From the NCBI RefSeq assembly GCF_011753055.1, contig NZ_VWWJ01000009.1, forward strand, positions 186,001-250,000: a DNA stretch of 64,000 nt. Direction: 5' to 3'. The DNA comes from Burkholderia sp. Ax-1719. GTDB lineage: Bacteria; Pseudomonadota; Gammaproteobacteria; Burkholderiales; Burkholderiaceae. Of the stretch, positions 28,344 to 37,838 are shown one piece after another. The notes under the pieces are model-generated. The model made no database searches. It saw nothing but the letters and a program-made list of their open reading frames with translations, and was not told the DNA's origin. A program made the translations under genes and the position numbers. Positions within the stretch are counted from its first letter, which is position 1, and the number at the start of each line of letters is the position of its first letter.

Positions 28344-29981
28344 ATGATGCGACGATGCGGGCTTGATTTCCACGCTGCCCGACTGTCTCCCGCTCCCATG
28401 TCCGAACCCTCTGTTTCCAGCGCGCCCGTCGATACCGCCGCCCCCGTCGACGGCGCTTTGCCCGACGCCAGTTTTTCGCAGCGCCATCCGAACATCACGT
28501 TGACGGTCGCCTCCGCGACCTGCGCCGTGATCGTGCTCGACACCAATGTCGTCGCCGTTTCGCTGCCCTCGATCGCGCATTCGTTCCACGCCAGCTTCGC
28601 GCAGATCGAATGGGTCGTGAGCGCCTATATGACCGCCTTCGCGGCCTGCCTCCTGCCTGCAGGCGGCCTCGCCGACCGGTTCGGCCGCCGCCGCACGCTG
28701 CTTGGCGGTCTCGTGCTGTTCGCGCTGGCCTCGTTCGCCTGCGGCGCCGCGCCGTCGGCGGCATCGTTGATCGCGGCGCGCGCCGTCAAGGGCGTGGGCG
28801 CGTCGCTGCTGCTCACCGCGGCGCTGTCCGTGATCGCGCACCGCTTTGCGCAAGGCCCGGCGCGCGAGCGCGCGTGGGCGATCTGGGGCATGTGCATGGG
28901 CATCGCCACCACGCTCGCGCCGTGGATCGGGGGCGCAATCACCCAATGGGCCGGCTGGCGCTGGATTTTTCTGATGAATCCGCCGATCTGCCTCGCGCTC
29001 GGCATTGGCGCGTGGATCGCCATCGACGAGTCGCGCGATCCGCACGCCAAGCGCATCGACGCGCCGGGCAGCCTGCTGTTTGCCGCGGCGCTGGCCTGCG
29101 GCGTGTGGGCCTTGATCGGCATTCCTGTACACGGCTGGGACTCGGCGGCGACGCTGGGTCGTGTTGCCGCGAGCGCCGCGCTGATGGCTGCCTTCGTCTG
29201 CGCCGAGCGCTGGCAGGCGCGCCCAATGATCGACCTCGCACTGTTTGGCCGGGCGCGCTTCGTGGGCGCGCTGCTCGCGATGTTCGGCTATGCGGCCTGC
29301 GCGCAGGTGATGATGACCTTCCTGCCGCTCTATCTGCAGATCGCCTTCGGTTTCTCCGCGCTCGCAGCGGGATTGGGCATGCTGCCGTTCGCGGTCGCGA
29401 TGATCGTGGGACCGCAACTGGGCGCGGCGCTTTCGCGGCGCGTCGCAACCGGCGGTGTGCTGAGCGCGGGTCTTGCGTTGATCGGCGTGGGCAATCTCGC
29501 AACCGCCGCGTGCGCCGCAAGCGGCCACTATGTGTACGTCGCGCTGGCGATGCTCGTGACCGGCACCGGCGCGGGCATCATGAACGGCGATACGCAAAAG
29601 GCCATCATGGCCTGCGTGCCGCCGCAGCGCACCGGCATGGCCTCGGGCATCAGCACGACGACGCGTTTTGCGGCCATCGTCACATCGGTGGGTGTGCTCG
29701 GCGCGGTGCTTGCCATGCGTACGCATACCGCGCTGGCTCAACTCGTCGCTGCGTCGCCCCGCGCTGCTCAAGCCGTCGATTCGCACTTCATGGCCAGCCT
29801 GCTCGCGGGCGATCTCACCGATGCCATGCGAACACTGGACACATCGGTCGTGCAGGTGCTCTCGCACGCCGCTCCGCTGGCTTTTGCGCGAGGGTTTTCG
29901 TGGGCGTTGCTGCTTAGCGGAGGGTTCGCGCTGGTCGCGGCAGTGGCCGTCAAACTGCTCGCCGATGCGCGTGAAGCATAG
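28344..29981 (+). CDS. MFS transporter, DHA2 (14-TM) family
   Basis: The protein is 545 residues from ATG 28344, or 527 from ATG 28398; neither has a strong ribosome site. The DHA2 motif AVIVLDTNVVAVSLPSIAHS and the loop GGLADRFGRRRTLLGGLVLF are clear, and about 14 helices follow. Such proteins are proton-driven drug or metabolite exporters. It is probably controlled by the divergent LysR. No membrane fusion protein is adjacent. Confidence 0.9.
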   Translation: MMRRCGLDFHAARLSPAPMSEPSVSSAPVDTAAPVDGALPDASFSQRHPNITLTVASATCAVIVLDTNVVAVSLPSIAHSFHASFAQIEWVVSAYMTAFAACLLPAGGLADRFGRRRTLLGGLVLFALASFACGAAPSAASLIAARAVKGVGASLLLTAALSVIAHRFAQGPARERAWAIWGMCMGIATTLAPWIGGAITQWAGWRWIFLMNPPICLALGIGAWIAIDESRDPHAKRIDAPGSLLFAAALACGVWALIGIPVHGWDSAATLGRVAASAALMAAFVCAERWQARPMIDLALFGRARFVGALLAMFGYAACAQVMMTFLPLYLQIAFGFSALAAGLGMLPFAVAMIVGPQLGAALSRRVATGGVLSAGLALIGVGNLATAACAASGHYVYVALAMLVTGTGAGIMNGDTQKAIMACVPPQRTGMASGISTTTRFAAIVTSVGVLGAVLAMRTHTALAQLVAASPRAAQAVDSHFMASLLAGDLTDAMRTLDTSVVQVLSHAAPLAFARGFSWALLLSGGFALVAAVAVKLLADAREA

Positions 29982-30001
29982 TTGAGCACACAACAAAAGC
30001 A

Positions 30002-30034
30002 AAACGGGCTCGCCGAACAACAGCGAGCCCGTTT
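30002..30034. terminator. Bidirectional terminator between DHA2 transporter and porin
   Basis: AAACGGGCTCGC pairs perfectly with GCGAGCCCGTTT across a 9-base loop. On the minus strand it is followed by a T-rich tail, as expected for the porin transcript; it also closes the convergent transporter transcript. Confidence 0.8.
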
Positions 30035-30082
30035 GTCAGGCAATCAGACCACATTCAGGCGGCCAGGCCGCCCGAACGTCGA

Positions 30083-31240
30083 TCAGAACGCGTGACGCAT
30101 GCCAACCGTGACCGCCACCTGCGTATCCGTCGACGACGGCGACAGCGTGTTGATCATCGCATGCGAGAGCACCGAGCCTTGCGGCGCGCCGTGGACGTTC
30201 TGGTACACGCCTTCGAGGTAGAAGTCCGTACGCTTGCTGATCGCGTAGTCCGTCTGGATCATGCCCGTGTTCCAGCCCGGGTTCGAGCCGTTGTACGCGC
30301 CGTGCGTGTACGTGTAGGCGCCCGACACCGACCATGCCGGCGTGATCGCGTACTTCACGTTCGCTTCGTAGTTATCCAGACGCAGCGAGCCCGAGAGCGA
30401 GCCTGCCGACGAGTCGCCGCTGCCCAGGTACGTGCCCGTGCCGAACGAGAACACGCCCGACGCGTTGTCGATCTGCGAGTGGCTCCACACGAGGCCGGCC
30501 GTGACCGGGCCGTACGTGTAGTTGCCGCCCAGCGACCAGACGCGCTGACGTTGCGCGACGAAGTTCGCGCTGGTATCGCCCGTCGTGACTGCACCGCTGC
30601 CGTTGCCGGCGCCGTTCAGTTGCAGGTAGCCCGCTGCGAGGTTGACCGGACCTTGTGCGTACGAAACCGCGAAGCCGTACGAGCGGTTGTTCGCGAAGCT
30701 GGTCTGGTTGCTGAACGAGTACATCGTCTCGAACGTGACGCCGTACCACGTCGGGCTGGCGTACTTGACCGAGTTGTTGATGACAACCGAGTTAGCCGCG
30801 AGGTTGTCGTTCTCGAACGGGTGCGCCGCGAGGCTGCCGCCCCACGTGTTGAATTCAGCCGTGAGCGGGCCAACGAGGTCGTTCATCACGTCGAACTGGC
30901 GGCCGAACGTAACCGTGCCGTATTGATCCGTTTGCAGACCGACCCATGCCTGCGAGCCAAACATGTCGCCCGAGAACGCCTGTGCGCCATTGTTGAGGAC
31001 GAAGCCCTGCTCAAGCTTGAAGATTGCCTTCAGGCCGCCGCCGAGGTCTTCCGTGCCCTTGAGGCCGAACACCGTGTTCTGCGTGGAGCTGCTATTCAGT
31101 TGCCACTGGCTGTGGCCCATCGAGTTGTTCGTGAAGGTGAGACCGGTATCGATGAGGCCGTACAGCGTCACACTGCTCTGCGCGTGAGCGGATACTGCGA
31201 ACGCGCCGGTGAGTGCGAGGGCGATTAGCGATTTTTTCAT
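30083..31240 (-). CDS. Omp32-like trimeric porin
   Basis: The 385-residue precursor has the signal peptide MKKSLIALALTGAFAVSAHA and the mature start QSSVTLYGLIDTGLTFTNNS. The VFGLKGTEDLGGGLKAIFKL block and the C-terminal phenylalanine (VGMRHAF) mark it as a general porin. Its codons are strikingly uniform, more so than neighbouring genes, as in highly expressed genes. It has a long AT-rich leader region of about 580 bp without a gene. Confidence 0.95.
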   Translation of the reverse strand: MKKSLIALALTGAFAVSAHAQSSVTLYGLIDTGLTFTNNSMGHSQWQLNSSSTQNTVFGLKGTEDLGGGLKAIFKLEQGFVLNNGAQAFSGDMFGSQAWVGLQTDQYGTVTFGRQFDVMNDLVGPLTAEFNTWGGSLAAHPFENDNLAANSVVINNSVKYASPTWYGVTFETMYSFSNQTSFANNRSYGFAVSYAQGPVNLAAGYLQLNGAGNGSGAVTTGDTSANFVAQRQRVWSLGGNYTYGPVTAGLVWSHSQIDNASGVFSFGTGTYLGSGDSSAGSLSGSLRLDNYEANVKYAITPAWSVSGAYTYTHGAYNGSNPGWNTGMIQTDYAISKRTDFYLEGVYQNVHGAPQGSVLSHAMINTLSPSSTDTQVAVTVGMRHAF

Positions 31241-31901
31241 GTTTTATGGCTCCGAGTTTGGGCGTTAATTCATTGAATCGAATACGCTTTCCACGTGACA
31301 CTTGCCGCTGCGCGCGCACCATTCGCAGATCGATGCGAAACGTGCGTAAAGCACTTCAATTGCGCAATACCCCGATAATGACGAGCGATTATTGCGGACA
31401 ATGCAATGTCCGCCTGCGCTTGCATTCACTGACAAGGCAGGCCTGCCGGCAGATACGCTCGTGACGTCGTGCCGCGTGGAAGAAAATACGATCACGCGCA
31501 TCATAAGGCCTCGAAAATAAAAATTGCGTTGAAATTGAATCGGCGTTGCGCCAAAAGAACACCTCGCAATACACGCTGGAAATCAAGGGGTAAATGAAGG
31601 TGCATGACATCGATGGCGTAGCGCTTATGCAGTGCAATTGCGCCCCAAAAATGCGCATGAAACACAATAAATCGGCGAATAAGACGGCGTCGTAAAGAAA
31701 ATGAAATGTTTTAATCAAAGCCATCGCTTTCTCATCTGTCTCGCATCGATTTCAATGGTTGTGAACATCGCAAACCCGTGATGGAAATTCAGGCGGAATT
31801 CGAATGATGAATGCGCGCGCACGTTGAAGTTAGAATGCGCGGTATCAGAAAAGCCGCTCAGGCTACCGACAAACGAGCCACAAGGTTCAAGGAGACACGT
31901 C
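31241..31901. other. Long intergenic region, AT-rich in its middle
   Basis: The 660 bp between the porin start and the asparaginase start has no convincing gene. Open frames here have atypical composition and no family resemblance. Roughly 31490-31830 is clearly richer in A and T than its surroundings. It probably holds the strong porin promoter and the asparaginase promoter. Confidence 0.6.
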
Positions 31902-32957
31902 ATGACCTTCGATTCATCGCAGACTGCCGCCGTCGTTTATCGCAATGGCATTGTCGAAAGCACGCATCGCGCGCATATCGCCGTGGTGAACGCCAGCGGG
32001 CGCCTGCTCTATGGCTTCAACGATCCGCAGCGGCTCACGCTCGTGCGCTCGGCGGCCAAGCCCGCGCAGGCGCTGGCCGTGATCGAAACCGGCGCGCTCG
32101 AACACTTCGGTTTCGACGATGGCGATCTTGCGCTCATGTGCGGCTCGAACAGCAGCGAAGCGCGTCATATCGAGCGGGCGCGCAGCATGCTCGCGAAGGT
32201 GGGCGCGGATGAATCGGCGATGCGCTGCGGCGGCCACGCGCCGCTCTCGGATGCGGTCTGGCGCGACTGGATCAAACGCGGCTTCGAGCCGACGCCTGCA
32301 TGCAGCAATTGCTCCGGCAAGCACGTTGGCATGCTTGCCGCCGCGCGCATGATGGGCGCGCCGATTGACGATTACCATGCCGCCGGCCATCCCTTGCAGC
32401 AGCGCGTGAAGCATACCGTCGCCGAAATCTGCGACCTGCCCGACGACGGCGTGCAATGGGGTATCGACGGCTGCAATCTGCCCACGCCGGCCTTCCCGCT
32501 CGATCGCCTCGCGCGTCTGTATGCGAAGCTTGCGCAGGCGGCAGACGGCGACGCGAATGACGCGCGCGCTGAGGCGCTCGCGCGTATCTATCGGGCGATG
32601 ACGACCCATCCAGAACTGGTTGCGGGCGAACAGCGCTTCTGCACGACGCTGATGCGCGCGTTTGGCGGCGATCTGGTGGGCAAGGTGGGCGCGGACGGCA
32701 GTTATGCGATTGGCGTGCGCAAGAGCGAAGCCAGCGGCGCTAGCAGCGCCGATGAAGCCATCGGCATCGCCGTGAAAGTGGAAGACGGGAATCTGGGCGC
32801 GCTTTACGCGGTCGTGGCGGCGGTTTTGCGCGAACTGGGCATTGGCACGACGGAGCAACTGGCTGCGCTGCGCGCATTCGACCGGCCGCCCATCCGCAAC
32901 ACAATGGGCGTCGAAACCGGTTATCTGGAAGTGCGCGGCGATCTGCTCAAGCGTTGA
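31902..32957 (+). CDS. L-asparaginase, class 3 (Rhizobium etli type)
   Basis: The 351-residue protein is not related to bacterial type I/II asparaginases but to the R. etli ReAV family. Its key residues are all present: the Ser50-x-x-Lys53 pair (RSAAKPAQAL), the Cys137/Lys140 pair in NCSGKHVGML, and Cys191 in GIDGCNLP, which bind zinc or form the active site. It hydrolyses asparagine to aspartate and ammonia. AAGGAG precedes ATG 31902. There is no signal peptide, so it is cytoplasmic. It converges on the next gene with 18 bp between stops. Confidence 0.9.
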   Translation: MTFDSSQTAAVVYRNGIVESTHRAHIAVVNASGRLLYGFNDPQRLTLVRSAAKPAQALAVIETGALEHFGFDDGDLALMCGSNSSEARHIERARSMLAKVGADESAMRCGGHAPLSDAVWRDWIKRGFEPTPACSNCSGKHVGMLAAARMMGAPIDDYHAAGHPLQQRVKHTVAEICDLPDDGVQWGIDGCNLPTPAFPLDRLARLYAKLAQAADGDANDARAEALARIYRAMTTHPELVAGEQRFCTTLMRAFGGDLVGKVGADGSYAIGVRKSEASGASSADEAIGIAVKVEDGNLGALYAVVAAVLRELGIGTTEQLAALRAFDRPPIRNTMGVETGYLEVRGDLLKR

Positions 32958-32975
32958 TCGCCGCGCCGCGAGCGC

Positions 32976-35246
32976 TTACAGCACCGCTACGACCTTCACA
33001 TCGCTGCGATCCGCCGACGCCACGACCTTGCCGTCCACGCGGCGGAACGTGAGCGTGACCGATGCATTGCCCACACGCAGGTGCCCCACTTCGAGCCAGT
33101 CGATGCCTTCGGGCAGCATCGGCTGCTCGACGCGCACTTCGTGACGCACGGCGTCGATGCTCACGCCCAGACAGGCCTCCAGCATCATGAACGGCGAGCC
33201 CGCCGCCCAGGCCTGCGGCAGACACGCAACCGGGTACGCCGTGGGCGGCTCGCCACGGCGGCGCGGGAAGCCGCAGAACAGTTCCGGCAGGCGCATATCG
33301 AAGGTCACTGCGGCTTCGAACAAGGCCTGCAACAACCGGACCGCCGCTTCCTTGCGCCCGTAGCGCGCCAGACCGCGCGCGCAAAGCGCGTTGTCGTGCG
33401 GCCAGACCGAGCCGTTGTGATACGCCATGGGATTGAAGCGCGCCTGGCCCGCCGCCAGCGTGCGCACGCCCCAGCCCGTGTGGAACAGCGCCGATTCAAG
33501 AATCTCCGCTACCGCACGGCCGCGCTCGTATTCCGGCAAGCCGAACGCCAGCAGATGCCCCGCATTCGAAGCGAGCACGCGGCACAGTTCGCCGTGACCG
33601 TCGAGCGCGATGCCGTAGAACTCCGACTCCGGCATCCAGTATTTATCCTCGACGCAACGGCGAATCTTCGCGGCGCGCGCCGCATATCGCGCCGCTTCCT
33701 CGACGAGGCCGCGATGCGTGGCGAACTTCGACATCGTTTCGAACGCCGAGCTCGCATAGGCCTGCACTTCGACCAATGCGATCGGGCCATCGGGGAAGCG
33801 TCCGTCGGCGTGGAAGACGGAATCGTGGCTGTCTTTCCAGCCTTGATTCGCAAGACCGCCTTCCGATTCGCGCCGATAATCGAGCAGACCCAATTTGTTG
33901 CGCTCGCACACACCTGCCACCCACGCGGCGGCGCGTTCGAGCGCGGGCCAGAGTTCGTCGATCAGCGCCATGTCGCCGGTGCGCTCCGCGTAAGCGCCCG
34001 CCAGCACCACGAACAGCGGCGTGGAATCCACTCCGCCGTAATAGAGCGCGAACGGCACTTCGCCGGTGGCGGCCATTTCGCTCTTGCGCATCTCGTGCAT
34101 GATCTTGCCGACCGCGGCATCGCGGAACGCCGAATCCTCACGCGCCTGATGCGCCGCGAGAAAGCGCAGCACGCCGCGCGCCAGCGCCGGTTGCAGCCAG
34201 AGCGTCTGCAGCGAGGTAATGATCGCGTCGCGGCCAAACGGCGTGGAGAACCACGGAATGCCCGCGTAGGGATACGGGCCGGTCGGCAGATCGGTGGTCA
34301 GGAGGCCCAGATCGGCGATCGAGCGGTTGATCCACGCGTTGAAGAGCGGATTGCTCGAACGCACGCGTGCAGTCTGGCGACGCCGCTCGCGCATGACGAT
34401 GTGCGCATCGACCAGCGCCGCGCGCACGGCCGCGCGGCCCACGCTCTGCCCGTTCGAATCGGCCAGGCAATGGCGCGGCTTGATGATGCCGGCGCTCGGC
34501 GCATCGGGCGCGACACCTTCGAGCGGCTCGACTTCGATCGATACGGTGAGATAAAGCGATACGCAGGCCTGCGCGGGCAATTCGACGGAAAAGTCCGCGC
34601 GGTCCGCCAGCAGTTTGTCCGGCTTCGGCGAGAATTCGATGCGCACGCGCCGCGCGACCTTGTCGAGGCCGATGTATTCAAGCCGCACCGCATTGCCTTC
34701 GATACGCGGGGCTTTGAGTTCGCCGCGTACTTCGCGCTTGAGGCCGCGCACTTCGAACATATCGCGGAAGTCGCTGGCGAACGACACGGAAAGCGGCACC
34801 AACGCGTCCTGGGTGCCGTAGTTCGTGAGCTCGATGGCCTCGGTCATCATGGTCCCCGAGAGCACGCGCTCGCGTTCGACGTGAATCACGCCTTCGGGCG
34901 TACTCGTGCCGCCCAGCGGCGGCAAGGGACGATTGGTGAGGTGAGCGGTGAACGCCGTGTTGTCGCTGCTCACGCTGCCGGACAGCAGCGAAGGCACGCG
35001 CCCGCCAAAGGTGAGGCGCAGCGACGACAGCACGCGGGTGTCGTTGACGAACAAGCCGTCGTCGATGCCGGTGATATCGCCGAGCGGGTCGTTGACGATA
35101 AAGGTATCGCCCGACTTCAGCACATGCTGGTCGGCGCTGGCGACTTCGGGGGTTTCCGGCGCGATGAACGCGCCATCGGGAGATGGGTCGGGATGATCCA
35201 CGCCGCTGGAACGCGTGACGCCGCCGAGTGTTTCAGGATCCTGCAT
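32976..35246 (-). CDS. Amylo-alpha-1,6-glucosidase / glycogen debranching-like protein
   Basis: The 756-residue protein has an N-terminal beta-rich domain (residues about 40-270, with GDTFIVNDPLGDI and GLFVNDTRVLSSLRL) of the debranching-enzyme N-terminal family. The C-terminal part (about 300-700) is an (alpha/alpha)6 barrel with WFSTPFGRDAIITSLQTLWL, NQGWKDSHDSVF and NPMAYHNGSVWPHDNALCAR. This is the architecture of bacterial amylo-1,6-glucosidase-like enzymes acting on alpha-glucans or glucosylated compatible solutes. No signal peptide is seen. No glycogen synthesis genes are adjacent, so the true substrate is open. Confidence 0.88.
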   Translation of the reverse strand: MQDPETLGGVTRSSGVDHPDPSPDGAFIAPETPEVASADQHVLKSGDTFIVNDPLGDITGIDDGLFVNDTRVLSSLRLTFGGRVPSLLSGSVSSDNTAFTAHLTNRPLPPLGGTSTPEGVIHVERERVLSGTMMTEAIELTNYGTQDALVPLSVSFASDFRDMFEVRGLKREVRGELKAPRIEGNAVRLEYIGLDKVARRVRIEFSPKPDKLLADRADFSVELPAQACVSLYLTVSIEVEPLEGVAPDAPSAGIIKPRHCLADSNGQSVGRAAVRAALVDAHIVMRERRRQTARVRSSNPLFNAWINRSIADLGLLTTDLPTGPYPYAGIPWFSTPFGRDAIITSLQTLWLQPALARGVLRFLAAHQAREDSAFRDAAVGKIMHEMRKSEMAATGEVPFALYYGGVDSTPLFVVLAGAYAERTGDMALIDELWPALERAAAWVAGVCERNKLGLLDYRRESEGGLANQGWKDSHDSVFHADGRFPDGPIALVEVQAYASSAFETMSKFATHRGLVEEAARYAARAAKIRRCVEDKYWMPESEFYGIALDGHGELCRVLASNAGHLLAFGLPEYERGRAVAEILESALFHTGWGVRTLAAGQARFNPMAYHNGSVWPHDNALCARGLARYGRKEAAVRLLQALFEAAVTFDMRLPELFCGFPRRRGEPPTAYPVACLPQAWAAGSPFMMLEACLGVSIDAVRHEVRVEQPMLPEGIDWLEVGHLRVGNASVTLTFRRVDGKVVASADRSDVKVVAVL

Positions 35247-35391
35247 TGCCTGCCTCCTCTCTAACTCTCAACCATTGCCTGATCAGTGCTTCAAGGTGCT
35301 TCGTCCGAACGATTGTAGTGGCTATGGAGCGGTTAGCGCGAATCGGTGGCAAGCACGTAGCAGGCATTGCCTGTGCTTCGCCAGAAATGAA

Positions 35392-35429
35392 GACGGGCGC
35401 CGGCACGGTAAAACGTGCGGGCGCCCGTC
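35392..35429. terminator. Terminator-like hairpin downstream of gltA
   Basis: A 16-bp stem with one mismatch (GACGGGCGCC-GGCACG against CGTGC-GGGCGCCCGTC) encloses a 6-base loop. It lies 85 bp after the gltA stop on the minus strand and is followed there by a pyrimidine-rich but imperfect T tract. Confidence 0.6.
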
Positions 35430-35513
35430 GATCGCTGCGCGCGGGCTTGTGGCCCGTGCGCGCTCGTCACAACGTTATGCGTCGATGCGTGGCGTGGCGA
35501 TCATGAAAAAGCA

Positions 35514-36815
35514 TTAGCGTTGCGCGATCGGCTTGGCTTCACGCGGCGCATTGCCGATGAAGAGCTGACGCGGACGGCCGATCTTCTGTTCCGGATCGCC
35601 GATCATTTCGTTCCATTGCGCGATCCAGCCCACCGTACGCGCCATCGCGAAGATGCAGGTGAACATGGCGGTCGGGATACCCAGCGCGCGCTGCACGATA
35701 CCCGAGTAGAAGTCGACGTTCGGGTACAGCTTGCGCGAAACAAAGTATTCGTCTTCCAGCGCGATCTTTTCGAGCGCCATGGCGAGCTTGAACAGCGGAT
35801 CGTCGTGCAGGCCCAGTTCGTTGAGCACTTCGTGGCACGTTTCGCGCATCAGCTTCGCACGCGGGTCGTAGTTCTTGTACACGCGGTGACCGAAGCCCAT
35901 CAGCTTCACGCCCGAGTTCTTGTCCTTCACCTGCTCGATGAACTTCGGGATGTTATCGACCGAGCCGATTTCTTCCAGCATGTTCAGCGCGGCTTCGTTC
36001 GCACCGCCGTGCGCCGGGCCCCAGAGACAGGCGATGCCCGCGGCGATACACGCGAACGGATTCGCACCCGACGAGCCAGCCAGACGCACGGTCGAAGTCG
36101 AGGCGTTCTGTTCGTGGTCGGCGTGCAGGATCAGGATACGGTCGAGCGCGCGCACCAGCACGTCGTTGACCTTGTATTCCTCGGCCGGGTTCGAGAACAT
36201 CATCTGCATGAAGTTCGCGCTGTACGACAGGTCGTTGCGCGGATACACGAACGGCTGGCCGACCGTGTACTTGTACGCCATCGCCACCAGCGTCGGCAGC
36301 TTGGCGATCATGCGCACCGCCGACACTTCACGATGCTGCGGATCGTTGATGTCGAGCGAGTCGTGATAGAACGCCGACAGTGCGCCCACGGCCGCGACCA
36401 GAATCGCCATCGGGTGCGCGTCGCGACGGAAGCCGCGGAAGAAGAAGTGCATCTGCTCGTGAACCATCGTGTGGTTCGTGACGGTCGCAACGAACTCGTC
36501 CTTCTGCTTTTGCGTGGGCAGTTCGCCCTTGAGCAGCAGATAGCAGCTTTCGAGGAAGTCGGCGTTCTGCGCGAGGTTGTCGATCGGGTAGCCGCGATAC
36601 AGCAGTTCGCCCTTGTCGCCATCGATATACGTGATCGCCGAGTTGCACGCCGCCGTGGACATGAAGCCCGGATCGTACGTGAACATGCCGGTCTGGCCGT
36701 ACAGCTTGCGGATGTCGATCACGTCCGGGCCTTGCGTGCCCTTGTAAACCGGCAGTTCGACGCCTTCAGCGTGGCCGGGAATCGTGAGTGTGGCGTGGGT
36801 CTTCGAGTCGATCAT
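35514..36815 (-). CDS. gltA: Citrate synthase
   Basis: The 433-residue type II citrate synthase condenses oxaloacetate and acetyl-CoA. Catalytic blocks are present: HADHEQNASTSTVRLAGSSG, GPAHGGANEAAL, and GFGHRVYKNYDPRA with the active-site His and Asp downstream (NVDFYSGIVQRALG). AAGGACA lies before ATG 36815. Unlike many proteobacterial loci, no sdh genes are directly upstream: the next 405 bp are non-coding on this strand. Confidence 0.97.
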   Translation of the reverse strand: MIDSKTHATLTIPGHAEGVELPVYKGTQGPDVIDIRKLYGQTGMFTYDPGFMSTAACNSAITYIDGDKGELLYRGYPIDNLAQNADFLESCYLLLKGELPTQKQKDEFVATVTNHTMVHEQMHFFFRGFRRDAHPMAILVAAVGALSAFYHDSLDINDPQHREVSAVRMIAKLPTLVAMAYKYTVGQPFVYPRNDLSYSANFMQMMFSNPAEEYKVNDVLVRALDRILILHADHEQNASTSTVRLAGSSGANPFACIAAGIACLWGPAHGGANEAALNMLEEIGSVDNIPKFIEQVKDKNSGVKLMGFGHRVYKNYDPRAKLMRETCHEVLNELGLHDDPLFKLAMALEKIALEDEYFVSRKLYPNVDFYSGIVQRALGIPTAMFTCIFAMARTVGWIAQWNEMIGDPEQKIGRPRQLFIGNAPREAKPIAQR

Positions 36816-37145
36816 GTCTTGTCCTTGCATTCAATTGCACTCAAGCGCACTCAAGTGGCCCTCAAGTGCCGTTACTTCGCAAGACGCAGCGCAGCACGGC
36901 ACCATGTCTTAGATTTCCGGCGCGGCTTCACTGCGACCACTTGCCGCATTCTACGCCGCGTTGCATCATCGATTGATATCGAGACCAGCAACAATGCCTC
37001 TTCAGATCTACAACATTGAATGCTTGCAGCTTGCTTAATCCCGATTTATGCAACAATATTTTGCCTGTGCAGCGCAACATCAACGCGCGGTATCTGCGAT
37101 ACTGGTTGACATGCATTGACTTCCCCTGTCTTGCATGCATCTTTC

Positions 37146-37176
37146 GGCCCGCCTTACTTTTTGGCGGGCCTTTTTT
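37146..37176 (+). terminator. Strong intrinsic terminator with no upstream plus-strand gene
   Basis: GGCCCGCC pairs with GGCGGGCC and is followed by six T residues, a textbook plus-strand terminator. There is no coding gene on this strand between gltA and this point, and the next gene starts 45 bp later. It either ends an unannotated small RNA from the 36.8-37.1 kb gap or is an attenuator in the leader of that next gene. Confidence 0.85.
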
Positions 37177-37220
37177 ACTTAGGCCACACGCGCTGTACGC
37201 AAAACGTAAGGAAAGAACAG

Positions 37221-37622
37221 ATGAACATCTCGATCGACACCCTGTTCGCTGAAGACGAACTTGCAGAGGGCGCCGTCGTTACGGCTCTCAATCACCAGGA
37301 CATCGTTGTTGCGCTTTCGGCGGCCCTCGCCTCGGAACGCGTGGCGGTGCTCCACATGCTCTACCCGCGCACGGACGCTCGCACGCACAGCAGCCTCGAC
37401 CACCTCGTCGACAAGCTGCGCGGCCACGGCCTGCACCAGGTTGCGCGCCTCGTCGCGCAGGAAGCGCACTACCTCGTGTTCAAGGACCCGGTGAAGGCAT
37501 GGAAGGCCTTCCACGAAATCCGCAACGACTCGCTCGCTATCGGCGTGCACCTGTACTACGCAGGCCTCGTTGGCGAAGCCGCCGAGAACAAGCTCGACGC
37601 GCACGCGCACGGCCGCGACTAA
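37221..37622 (+). CDS. Small helical protein of unknown function
   Basis: The 133-residue protein has no family I recognise. It is mostly alpha-helical, with many histidines late in the chain (LDHLVDKLRGHGLHQVARLV, ending DAHAHGRD). AAGGAAA lies before ATG 37221. Codon use is strongly biased to C/G third positions, similar to highly expressed genes such as gltA, so expression is probably high. It is preceded by a strong terminator hairpin that would sit in its own leader. Confidence 0.75.
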   Translation: MNISIDTLFAEDELAEGAVVTALNHQDIVVALSAALASERVAVLHMLYPRTDARTHSSLDHLVDKLRGHGLHQVARLVAQEAHYLVFKDPVKAWKAFHEIRNDSLAIGVHLYYAGLVGEAAENKLDAHAHGRD

Positions 37623-37651
37623 GCGTTCAGCACGCTTGCCCGGTTTTTGCC

Positions 37652-37693
37652 CGGCTGACCGCGCCGCGATTGCAGCGGCGTTTCGGTCAGCCG
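37652..37693. repeat. Long imperfect hairpin after unknown gene
   Basis: CGGCTGACCG pairs with CGGTCAGCCG, with an inner CGCCGC/GCGGCG stem, giving about 16 paired positions. There is no direct T tract, so it may be an RNA-stabilising 3' structure or a weak terminator for the preceding gene. Confidence 0.45.
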
Positions 37694-37789
37694 AGCCGGT
37701 TGCCTATCTTTACCGTTTTTCGCGCGGATTGCGCCGCTTTTTTGCGCGCAGATTAATTCGGAGTGCCATGCTTTAGAGTTCGAATGAAA

Positions 37790-37810
37790 ACGGCCGCATT
37801 GCGCGGCCGT
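37790..37810 (-). terminator. Terminator of alpha/beta hydrolase gene
   Basis: ACGGCCGC pairs with GCGGCCGT over a 5-base loop, followed on the minus strand by TTTT. It lies 29 bp after the hydrolase stop codon. Confidence 0.7.
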
Positions 37811-37838
37811 CTCGTGGACATCGTGGGCTGGTGACGTC

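Noticed and set aside
31389..31724. A 111-codon minus-strand frame in the AT-rich gap
   Set aside because: It has no ribosome site, no family resemblance, and an atypical residue mix. I treat the gap as non-coding.
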